A DNA stretch of 47,099 nt, taken from assembly GCA_905214435.1 (NCBI GenBank), contig CAJMMA010000011.1:1-47099 (forward strand), in the 5' to 3' direction. Shown in pieces: positions 40,709 through 47,099 of the stretch; position 1 is the stretch's first letter, and the number at the start of each line of letters is the position of its first letter. The stretch is from an uncultured bacterium. GTDB taxonomy: Bacteria; Actinomycetota; Coriobacteriia; Coriobacteriales; Coriobacteriaceae. Under the pieces are notes generated by a model, which saw nothing but the letters and a program-made list of their open reading frames with translations, did not search any database and was not told where the DNA came from. The translations under genes were made by a program, and so were the position numbers.

Positions 40709-41097
40709 TATGCCTCGGTCGAGGGCTCCGCAGCCTCGGCATCAGCCTCGACGGCGTTCTCGACCACGACGTCGGCGGCAGGCGTCACGTTGCCACCCGA
40801 AATGGCGTCGTTGAGCTGCTCGCGCAGCTGGTCCATGCGCTCGCGGGCCAGGTCGACCTTGGCGCGTAGGTCGTCAGTCTTGGCGTCGACCATCGGGCCA
40901 AAGTCATTCACCGCAGCACGGGCCTCCTCGGCGCCGTGCTCGTAGGTGTCGCGCATATTGTCCCAGGCGTCGTTGGCGATATCGGCAGCCATGGCGCGGG
41001 TTTCGGCGCCCGAGCGCGGGGCCAGAGCAACGCCGATAATAGCGCCGGCAGCAGCACCAAAAAGTGCGCCGGAGACAAAGCTGAAAGTCTTACCCAT
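40708..41097 (-). CDS. YtxH-like small membrane-associated protein
   Basis: The 129-residue product begins with a glycine/alanine-rich membrane helix (SFVSGALFGAAAGAIIGVAL, 5-24) followed by APRSGAETR, the YtxH signature. A long amphipathic helix follows (to about 95, VDLARERMDQLREQLNDA), then an acidic Ala/Glu tail. YtxH proteins are stress-related and of unclear function. ATG 41097 is chosen over 41103 because AGAGGA is better spaced. It is coupled to the PRC-barrel gene downstream, suggesting a common envelope-associated complex. Confidence 0.8.
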   Translation of the reverse strand: MGKTFSFVSGALFGAAAGAIIGVALAPRSGAETRAMAADIANDAWDNMRDTYEHGAEEARAAVNDFGPMVDAKTDDLRAKVDLARERMDQLREQLNDAISGGNVTPAADVVVENAVEADAEAAEPSTEA

Positions 41098-41233
41098 GAT
41101 CATTCCTCTCCTGCGGGCACGTCGGTGCCCACCGTTTGAATGCTGTCCATTATACCCGCAGCGCATCACTTGCCGCTCCGCTCATCTGCGTACGGCAAAG
41201 ACGCAGGTACGTGATGGTGATAAACGCGTAGGC

Positions 41234-42067
41234 CTACTCCTGAGGCATAGCCGGCATGGCCACCGTGGCACCCGGGTCCTCGCCGGCGCCGTCCACGAGC
41301 GGCAGGCCGCCCTCATGCGCAGGTCCCGCCGGAACCGTCGCCGCACCGCCAAAGACGGCAGCGGAGGCCTCGTGGTTCTCGGCAACCGCGCCCTCGGTAT
41401 CAATCGCCACCTGGGGCTCGTCGTCAAAGTTGGGGACGCCCTGGGGCTCGGTGGGAACGGGCTCGGCGGTCGCATCGGCAACGGGCTCGGCGTCGACCGG
41501 CACGTCGCCCTCGTCAGCGCCCTCGTCCTCGGCAGCATCTTCGCCGTTCGCAGCAGCGACGGCCTCGTGAGGATCCTTGCCCTCGGCCTCGGCGCGCATG
41601 CCCAGCACCAGGTTGCGCAGGCCCGCGACCGTGCCTTCCACGTCGGGGGCAGGCTGGTCGGCGTGCAGGTACGCCCAGTCCATCATAAAGGTGGCCGACG
41701 ACAGCGCACCGATGGCCAGTGCGTCGTCGGGGCACGAAAGCTCGACCTCAAAGACACGCTCGTCATGCTCGCTTACGCGCGTGCGGCCGCACGAGATGCT
41801 ACCGGCAAGACCGGTCTCGTTCATGAGCTCGACCGTCACGTGCTCCAGCAGATGGCAGAGCTCGGTCTGGCCCATGCAGTCCTGGAACTCTCGACCGGAA
41901 TCGCCCAGGCACAGATGCTTGGCAATCGCGGGCACCAGGTAGTACACGCGCGCCGTGGCCTTGATGTCCTCCGAGGTCATGAGCGGCATGCCGGGGTTCA
42001 CCAGCACATGCGCACAGATCTTGTCCTCGCTGACGGTGACCTTAAGGATGTTGAACAGGCCTGCCAT
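41234..42067 (-). CDS. Stand-alone cyanophycin-synthetase N-domain-like protein
   Basis: Residues 1-145 resemble the N-terminal domain of cyanophycin synthetase (CphA), with LVPAIAKHLC (44-53), CHLLEHVTVELMNETGLAG (71-89), GRTR and FEVELSCPDDALAIGALSSA. In CphA this domain holds the growing polymer. Here no ATP-grasp or Mur-ligase domain follows; the last 130 residues form an acidic, Ala/Pro/Glu-rich tail, probably disordered. The match is by pattern only. GGGGAGAG precedes the start at 42067. It lies 24 bases after the CorC-type gene and may be cotranscribed. Its function is unknown. Confidence 0.5.
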   Translation of the reverse strand: MAGLFNILKVTVSEDKICAHVLVNPGMPLMTSEDIKATARVYYLVPAIAKHLCLGDSGREFQDCMGQTELCHLLEHVTVELMNETGLAGSISCGRTRVSEHDERVFEVELSCPDDALAIGALSSATFMMDWAYLHADQPAPDVEGTVAGLRNLVLGMRAEAEGKDPHEAVAAANGEDAAEDEGADEGDVPVDAEPVADATAEPVPTEPQGVPNFDDEPQVAIDTEGAVAENHEASAAVFGGAATVPAGPAHEGGLPLVDGAGEDPGATVAMPAMPQE

Positions 42068-42091
42068 AACTCTCCCCTACTCTTCCTTGTC

Positions 42092-43465
42092 CTACTCGTC
42101 GCCGTCGTGCGGATTCGCGGGACCCGCACCCGACGTCGTCGGCTCGTCTACCGAAGACTCGGAATCCTTCTTATCGGTTTCGGCCGGAGCGATCACGCGA
42201 ATGAGCGAGATGCGCTGGCCACGCATCGACTGCACTTTAAACTTGTACCCCGCGACCTCAAACACCTCTCCGATGTCGGGCACCGAGTCGCAAAGCTCCA
42301 AAATCCAGCCGGCGATGGTCTCATAATCATCGCTTTCCTCAAGCGGCCAACCAAGCTCAATCGCGTCATCGCACGAAAAACGCCCATCAACAAGCCACTC
42401 GCGGCGCGAAAGGCGCGTGAGGTACTTGTTGTCGGGGTCGAACTCGTCCTCGATCTCGCCGACGATCTCCTCGACGATATCTTCGATGGTGATGATGCCG
42501 GCCGTGCCGCCGTACTCGTCCACGACGACCACGATCTGGTCGTGCGAGGTCTGCATCTCGGACAGCAGCGGCAGGATGTCCTTGGTGTCGGGCACAAAGG
42601 TGGCGTCGCGCAAAAAGCTGGCGATGGGCTGGTCGCCCTTGCCGTCGAGCGCGGGCTGGATCAGGTCCTTGATGTGCGCGATGCCGGCGACGTTGTCGGG
42701 ATCCTCGTGATAGACGGGGATGCGGCTAAAGCCGGTCTGGCGCATGGTAGACAGCACGTCGGCGACCGTCTCGTCGTCCTCGCACATGGTGGTGTCCACG
42801 CGCGGCACCATGACCTCGCGGGCAACGGTGTCGCCCAGGTCGAAGATCTCGTGAATCATGCGCTTTTCCTCGTCGAGCAGGTCGTCCTGCTCCGAGACCA
42901 TGTACTTGATCTCTTCTTCCGAGACGTTCTGGCGGTCGTCGGCACTCTTGATGCGCAGGATACGGGCCAGGCCATCGGAGCAAGCGCCAGTCAGCCACAC
43001 GAGCGGGCGAGCAATCTTCTGGAACACGGAAAGCGGGCCCACGACCTGCTTGGACACGCCCTCGGCATTGGCCAGGCCGATGCGCTTGGGGACGAGCTCG
43101 CCGATCACGATGGACACGAAGGCGACCGCGACGGTGATGATGACCGGCGCCAGGCCGCGCGCGATGGCGGAGAGCGGCGCGATGCCAAAGCTCATGAGCC
43201 ACGTGGCGAGCGGGTCGGACAGGCTCGTCGAGGCGACGGCGGACGAGGCGAAGCCCACGAGCGTGATGGCGACCTGGATGGTGGCGAGCAGCTGGTCGGA
43301 GTCGGCAGCCAGCTTAATGGCACGCTCCGCGCGCTTGTCGCCCTCCTCGGCATCGTGCTCCAACACGGCGCGCTTGGCCGTGGTGAGCGCCATCTCGGAC
43401 ATAGAGAAGTAGCCGTTGATGAGGGTCAAAACGAGGGTGGTGATAAGGGAGATGGTTATGTCCAT
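42092..43465 (-). CDS. CNNM/CorC-family transporter (hemolysin-type, DUF21-CBS-CorC)
   Basis: This 457-residue protein has a DUF21 membrane domain (1-175, LINGYFSMSEMALTTAKRA and VIGELVPKRIGLANAE), two CBS domains (about 205-330, VPRVDTTMCEDDETV and DEYGGTAGIITIEDIVEEIVGEI) and a C-terminal CorC/HlyC domain with DYETIAGWILE. Homologues are Mg2+ or Na+/Mg2+ exporters (MpfA/CNNM) although named hemolysins. The start at 43465 is supported by the family N-terminus; a ribosome-binding site is weak. It follows the hemolysin III gene after 114 bases on the same strand. Confidence 0.92.
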   Translation of the reverse strand: MDITISLITTLVLTLINGYFSMSEMALTTAKRAVLEHDAEEGDKRAERAIKLAADSDQLLATIQVAITLVGFASSAVASTSLSDPLATWLMSFGIAPLSAIARGLAPVIITVAVAFVSIVIGELVPKRIGLANAEGVSKQVVGPLSVFQKIARPLVWLTGACSDGLARILRIKSADDRQNVSEEEIKYMVSEQDDLLDEEKRMIHEIFDLGDTVAREVMVPRVDTTMCEDDETVADVLSTMRQTGFSRIPVYHEDPDNVAGIAHIKDLIQPALDGKGDQPIASFLRDATFVPDTKDILPLLSEMQTSHDQIVVVVDEYGGTAGIITIEDIVEEIVGEIEDEFDPDNKYLTRLSRREWLVDGRFSCDDAIELGWPLEESDDYETIAGWILELCDSVPDIGEVFEVAGYKFKVQSMRGQRISLIRVIAPAETDKKDSESSVDEPTTSGAGPANPHDGDE

Positions 43466-43579
43466 CGGGAGTTTCTCGAACCTCCAAGATTCGGGACGTT
43501 GGGTAGTAAGCGTAGGTGACGGATAGGGCAGTTGCGCCCGGCGGCCGCTTGGATGGGCCCGCGGGCACAGGAGCGATCG

Positions 43580-44263
43580 CTAGATTACGAAGAGAATCAC
43601 CGCCATGAACTGGAAGATGCTGCCGGCGAGCACCCACAGGTGAAACACGCTGTGCAGATAGCGCACGTTTTTGGCGATATAGAACGGCACGCCCACGGTG
43701 TAGCACACGCCGCCGACGGCGAGCAGGGCAAGCGCCACGGGGTTGAGCAGCGACACGAGCTCGGGCAGCTTAAAGACGACGAGCCAGCCCATCAGCAGAT
43801 AGACCAGGCCGCTTACCCAGTGCGGTTGACGCTCGCGCATAAAGCACTCCAGCGCGATGCCGATAATGGCGATGGCCCATACGGCAAAGAACAGCATAGG
43901 GCCGCCGTCGTTTGCGAGCGTGATGAGGCAAAACGGCGTATAGCTGCCGGCAATGAGCAGGTAGATGCAGCTGTGGTCGATGATGCGAAACACACGCTTG
44001 GCGCCCGCGGGCTGAATCGCGTGGTAGAGCGTGGAGGCTAGGTATTCGAGGATAATGCTGACACCATAGACAATCGCCGCGGCCATGTGGGCCGGGCCTC
44101 CGCCGCGCAGGGCAGCGAATACGATCAGGAGCACCAGGCCCGCGATACCCAGCAGGCAGCCGACACCATGGGTGACGGAGTTCATGATCTCCTCGCCCAC
44201 CGTGTAGTGTGGAACGGCCGCGGTCTTGGGTCGCGGCTTAGAACTGTCGCTCGAATCGGACAT
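43580..44263 (-). CDS. Hemolysin III/YqfA family membrane protein
   Basis: The 227-residue product has seven membrane helices typical of the HlyIII/PAQR family. Metal-site residues are visible: EEIMNSVTHGVGC (24-36), STLYHAI (His), RIIDHSCIYLLIAGSYTPF and, at the end, HSVFHLWVLAGS with two His. In bacteria such proteins affect membrane lipid balance; the haemolysin label is historical. ATG 44263 is preferred to TTG at 44281, whose frame contains the ribosome-binding site GGAGG. Confidence 0.92.
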   Translation of the reverse strand: MSDSSDSSKPRPKTAAVPHYTVGEEIMNSVTHGVGCLLGIAGLVLLIVFAALRGGGPAHMAAAIVYGVSIILEYLASTLYHAIQPAGAKRVFRIIDHSCIYLLIAGSYTPFCLITLANDGGPMLFFAVWAIAIIGIALECFMRERQPHWVSGLVYLLMGWLVVFKLPELVSLLNPVALALLAVGGVCYTVGVPFYIAKNVRYLHSVFHLWVLAGSIFQFMAVILFVI

Positions 44264-44370
44264 GCCGGTTACATCCTCCAACGTAAAGAGTTCTCAACAC
44301 TATATCAAAGCGTCTAGGTACGTGCGAAATTTGCACCATACGTGACCCTTTGTTTACCCATTCTTTGTCT

Positions 44371-44429
44371 GTTGACGCATCAACGGCGAACGTCCATAAT
44401 GCGCTTGCATTAAATGTTGATGTATTAAC
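44371..44429 (+). promoter_or_regulatory. Promoter with paired GTTGAYGYATYAAC sites
   Basis: TTGACG (44372-44377) and CATAAT (44395-44400) are spaced by 17 bases. Two related 14-base palindromes, GTTGACGCATCAAC (44371-44384) and GTTGATGTATTAAC (44416-44429), lie 45 bases apart, the first over the -35 and the second in the leader. This looks like repression by one dimeric regulator binding both sites. Confidence 0.65.
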
Positions 44430-44449
44430 ATCTTATAGGAAAGCTTCTT

Positions 44450-45415
44450 ATGTCTCAAAACGCACGTTCCCATCGAAAGCTCAAGATAGCCGGCATCGTT
44501 GCACTGGTGGCTGTCGTTGCGCTGCTCGGATTTGCCGGCAACTTTCTGTTTGACTTCGCGCTGAATCCCCGCGCGCCATACACCATGAAGATGATGCAGG
44601 ATAGCAAGAACGACAAAGAAGGTGAGCAGCCGGATGCCGAGGATACCGAGGCGCGGGCATGGTTTAAAGAGATCCGCAAGAGCAGCAGCCTCACCGCAGA
44701 TGACGGAACCGAGCTCGCCGCTTGGTATTTTGCCGCCTCGGAGAGCACGCACGACTACGCCGTCTGCCTGCATGGATATACCAACGAGCCCATCGGTATG
44801 GCCCGATACGTCAAGCGATTCCACGACCGCGGCATGAACGTACTCGCACCCGCCGCCCGCGCCCACGAGCGCTCCGGCGGCGACTATATCGGCATGGGCT
44901 GGCCCGAGCGCCTCGACATCGTCGCATGGATCGAGCGAATCGTTCAGGCTGACCCCGAGGCGCGCATCCTGGTCTTTGGCGAGTCGATGGGTGCAGCAAC
45001 CGCCATGAACGTCGCGGGGGAATCTCTGCCCGCAAACGTGAAATGCATTATCGAGGACTGCGGTTATACGAGTGTTTGGGACGAGTTTTCTCTGCAGCTC
45101 AAGGACGTGTTCGGCCTGCCCAGCTTTCCTTTGCTCGATGTAGCAAACTTGGTGTGCAACGTGCGCGCGGGCTACGACTTTCATAAGGCGAGCAGTGTGG
45201 AGCAACTCAAACACGCGACGGTTCCCATGCTGTTTATCCACGGCGACCAGGACACCTTTGTGCCGTACAGTATGCTCGACCAAAACTACGAGGCGTGCGC
45301 CAGCAAGGTTAAACAGATGCTCACTATCCACGGCGCCACCCACGCCAAGAGCGCGCAAGTTGACCCCGAGCTCTACTGGAATACGGTCGACGACTTCCTC
45401 GATAGGAATTTTTAA
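44450..45415 (+). CDS. Membrane-anchored alpha/beta hydrolase
   Basis: The 321-residue protein has a basic N-terminus and one membrane helix (12-31), so the hydrolase domain faces outward. CLHGYTNEP (103-111 region) is the oxyanion strand, Ser in VFGESMGAAT is the nucleophile, and HGDQDTFVP (Asp) with IHGATHAKS (His) complete a triad. It resembles the BAAT/YqkD-type cell-surface hydrolases, which act on lipids or peptides; the substrate is unknown. A promoter with twin palindromes precedes it, and AGGAAAG is the ribosome-binding site. It is monocistronic, with a terminator just downstream. Confidence 0.9.
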   Translation: MSQNARSHRKLKIAGIVALVAVVALLGFAGNFLFDFALNPRAPYTMKMMQDSKNDKEGEQPDAEDTEARAWFKEIRKSSSLTADDGTELAAWYFAASESTHDYAVCLHGYTNEPIGMARYVKRFHDRGMNVLAPAARAHERSGGDYIGMGWPERLDIVAWIERIVQADPEARILVFGESMGAATAMNVAGESLPANVKCIIEDCGYTSVWDEFSLQLKDVFGLPSFPLLDVANLVCNVRAGYDFHKASSVEQLKHATVPMLFIHGDQDTFVPYSMLDQNYEACASKVKQMLTIHGATHAKSAQVDPELYWNTVDDFLDRNF

Positions 45416-45460
45416 GCAAATAGTACGGTTTACTGGTCTATCTGGCCCCTAGCACTTCCA

Positions 45461-45499
45461 AAAAGCCGCCCGTGGGCGCTGTGCTCACGGGCGGTTTTT
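45461..45499. terminator. Bidirectional intrinsic terminator
   Basis: CCGCCCGTG (45466-45474) pairs with CACGGGCGG (45486-45494), followed by TTTTT on the plus strand and by a T run on the minus strand too. It serves the convergent hydrolase and DUF362 genes. Confidence 0.9.
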
Positions 45500-45546
45500 A
45501 CTAACGTTGCGCTACAAAAGCGCTTGATATGTCCAATAACTAGGTG

Positions 45547-46752
45547 CTATTTGACCTCGATGAGCTCGTACTTGCTCGTGCCCAGGCCGATCTTCTCGGC
45601 ATGCGCGATGCACGCGCGCCAGTCGGTGTCGGGATGCGTGATGCAGAAGGGATCCTTGGCCTGCTCGCCCTCCAGATGCTCGTGATTATGCTCCATCTTG
45701 GCCGCGCTGTCGGTAAGCTCGGTGTTAGGCAGCGGCTCGGATGCCAGGACGGCATCGGCACAGGCCTGATCGATGGCGACCGGGTCGAAGCTCGCGAACA
45801 TGCCGATATCGTTGACGATAGGCGTGTCGTTTTCGGGATGGCAGTCGCAGTTGGGGCTGATATCCATGGCAAGCGAGATGTGGAAGCTCGGGCGGCCGTC
45901 GACGACGGCCTTGGTGTACTCGGCGATCTTGTAGTTGAGTACGTCGGCCGCGGCATCATAGTCAGGCTTGATGCAGTCCTGGTTGCACGCCGCAATGCAA
46001 CGGCCGCAGCCCACGCAGCAATCGTGGTCGATAGCGGCGACGTGAACCGTGCGGGTGTTGCCGTTGGCAAGCTCGCGCTCACGCGTACCGTCAAACGTGA
46101 TGGCGCTGTGCGCGCATATCTTCTCGCAGGCACGGCAACCTACGCAGTTGGTGGTATCGACGCTCGGCTTGCCAGCGGCGTGCTGCTCCATCTTGCCGGC
46201 ACGGCTACCGCCGCCCATACCCAGGTTCTTCATGGCACCGCCAAAGCCGGCCTGCTCATGGCCCTTAAAGTGGGTGAGGCTGATCACGATGTCGGCATCC
46301 ATGAGTGCCTGACCGATCTTTGCCTCGCGCACGTACTCACCGCCCTCGACCGGGACAAGCGCCTCGTCGGTACCCTTGAGGCCGTCGGCGATGATGATCT
46401 GGCAACCCGAGGCATACGGAGTAAAGCCGTTCTGGTAGGCGGTGTCGATGTGCTCGAGCGCATTTTTGCGGCTACCCACATAGAGCGTGTTGCAGTCGGT
46501 AAGGAAGGGCTTGCCGCCCAGCTCCTTCACGACGTCCGCGACGGCTCGGGCGTAGTTGGGGCGCAAAAAGCTCAGGTTGCCCAGCTCACCAAAGTGAATC
46601 TTGATGGCGACAAACTTGTTCTCGAAGTCGATCTGCTCAATACCGGCGCGACGGATGAGGCGCTTGAGTTTGTCGAGCTGGCTCTCGCGAGCATGCGTGC
46701 GCAGGTTGGTAAAGTACACCTTAGCGGGTGCTGTGGGTGCAGTTGCGGTCAT
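45547..46752 (-). CDS. DUF362 protein with two [4Fe-4S] ferredoxin motifs
   Basis: The 401-residue product has a DUF362 domain (1-190 and C-terminal part) with KIHFGELGN, LTDCNTLYVGSRKNALEH and THFKGHEQAGFGGAMKNLGMG. A two-cluster ferredoxin insert follows (190-260), CVGCRACEKIC...C and CVGCGRCIAAC. Such proteins are taken to be iron-sulfur redox or carrier proteins in anaerobes; the reaction is not known. GAGGGGAT precedes the start at 46752. It is convergent with the hydrolase and has no same-strand partner nearby. Confidence 0.92.
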   Translation of the reverse strand: MTATAPTAPAKVYFTNLRTHARESQLDKLKRLIRRAGIEQIDFENKFVAIKIHFGELGNLSFLRPNYARAVADVVKELGGKPFLTDCNTLYVGSRKNALEHIDTAYQNGFTPYASGCQIIIADGLKGTDEALVPVEGGEYVREAKIGQALMDADIVISLTHFKGHEQAGFGGAMKNLGMGGGSRAGKMEQHAAGKPSVDTTNCVGCRACEKICAHSAITFDGTRERELANGNTRTVHVAAIDHDCCVGCGRCIAACNQDCIKPDYDAAADVLNYKIAEYTKAVVDGRPSFHISLAMDISPNCDCHPENDTPIVNDIGMFASFDPVAIDQACADAVLASEPLPNTELTDSAAKMEHNHEHLEGEQAKDPFCITHPDTDWRACIAHAEKIGLGTSKYELIEVK

Positions 46753-46850
46753 AGTTATATCCCCTCGGTCTATATGGCGTTACAGACATAGAGGATGGTA
46801 CCCGTTGAAGTAGGGTCGAAGTCAAGCGCAACGCCGAGTCGTTAGGCACT

Positions 46851-46953
46851 CATTGGGGACAGACTTAAATGAGTGCTTGCCGCCCGGCCGGCGAGCCGGC
46901 GATCCGGCAAAGACTGTCCCCAACGACTAGTCGTTTAAGAACGTCCCCAATGA
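46851..46953. repeat. Compound intergenic repeat
   Basis: CATTGGGGACAGACTTAAAT (46851-46870) with AGACTGTCCCCAA at 46911-46923 forms the outer arms of one palindrome around GC-rich CCGGCCGGCGAGCCGG. A second unit, 46926-46953, is the inverse of CATTGGGGACGTTCTTAAAC seen at 8110 and 38441. Confidence 0.75.
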
Positions 46954-47099
46954 CTACTCCTGCACCTTGAGGGCTTCGGCCAGGCTGACGCGCTTGATAG
47001 AGCGCGTGTGTAGCAGCGCCACGACCAGGTAGGTCGCAAAGCCAATGCCGACGCATGCAGCCATGGACCAAGCGGGCACGTAGATCTCGATATTGCCGT
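46954..47099 (-). CDS. C-terminal end of an FtsX-like ABC permease (partial)
   Basis: Only the last 47 codons are in the window; the start lies beyond its right edge. The fragment has one membrane helix (VPAWSMAACVGIGFATYLVVALL) and ends with RSIKRVSLAEALKVQE, the standard end of MacB/FtsX-type permeases, where an intracellular helix follows the last membrane segment. Its ATPase partner is expected further to the right. Confidence 0.7.
   Translation of the reverse strand, partial: GNIEIYVPAWSMAACVGIGFATYLVVALLHTRSIKRVSLAEALKVQE

Noticed and set aside
40946..43519. Open 857-codon frame on the plus strand
   Set aside because: It runs opposite three well-supported genes and has no recognisable domain or ribosome-binding site.
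42092..44263. Two haemolysin genes as virulence factors
   Set aside because: The names are historical; the domains are those of a CNNM/CorC ion transporter and a HlyIII/PAQR membrane protein.

Overview
The window looks like chromosomal DNA of a high-GC gut actinobacterium of the class Coriobacteriia, most likely Collinsella or a close relative. The reasons are GC-rich coding sequence with strong Shine-Dalgarno sites, PTS-fed glycoside catabolism, a magnesium-type NRAMP homologue, and many short palindromic repeats between genes. This is inferred from gene content, since no rRNA or tRNA is present. I see no CRISPR array, prophage or complete insertion sequence.

Layout. 1-15 kb is a carbohydrate block: lipoprotein, EIIA-Glc, a GH1 6-phospho-beta-glucosidase, an AraC regulator divergent from a large rhamnosidase-like glycosidase, an RpiR regulator, an apiosidase-like DUF4038/GH140 protein, a PTS EIIBC permease, a secreted-type esterase/peptidase fold protein and a DUF1593 nucleoside-hydrolase-like protein. 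15-21 kb holds pyrE, a type III P-type Mg2+ ATPase with a short leader reading frame in front, and an AAA/DUF4143 ATPase enclosed by 45-bp direct repeats. 20.7-32 kb is a run of minus-strand genes: a second GH1 enzyme, a DUF4867 protein, luxS, an operon of sugar isomerase, two-subunit transketolase and FGGY kinase, its LacI regulator, then nucleoside hydrolase and ribokinase. 32-47 kb has envelope and ion genes: an acyltransferase/SGNH protein, an NRAMP-type Mg2+ transporter coupled to a PRC/MgtE_N/CBS membrane protein, a degenerate polysaccharide deacetylase, PRC-barrel and YtxH proteins, a stand-alone cyanophycin-synthetase-N-like protein, a CorC/CNNM transporter, a hemolysin III homologue, an alpha/beta hydrolase, a DUF362 ferredoxin-like protein and the end of an FtsX-type permease.

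How they may work together. EIIA and EIIBC could import beta-glucosides as 6-phosphates for the GH1 enzymes. The apiosidase-like and rhamnosidase-like proteins point to plant glycosides. Isomerase, FGGY kinase and split transketolase have the composition of a non-oxidative branched-pentose (D-apiose type) pathway, and TAAAC-type palindromes occur before that operon, before lacI and between the PTS and peptidase genes. Four magnesium-linked membrane proteins occur, and two of their genes are preceded by short reading frames with strong ribosome-binding sites.

The most unusual signal is a repeated structured element, probably RNA, at 32-171 and 14952-15091, with a shortened relative at 1681-1733. 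Each ends 3-4 bases from the stop codon of a minus-strand gene, and helices are kept by paired sequence changes between the two full copies.
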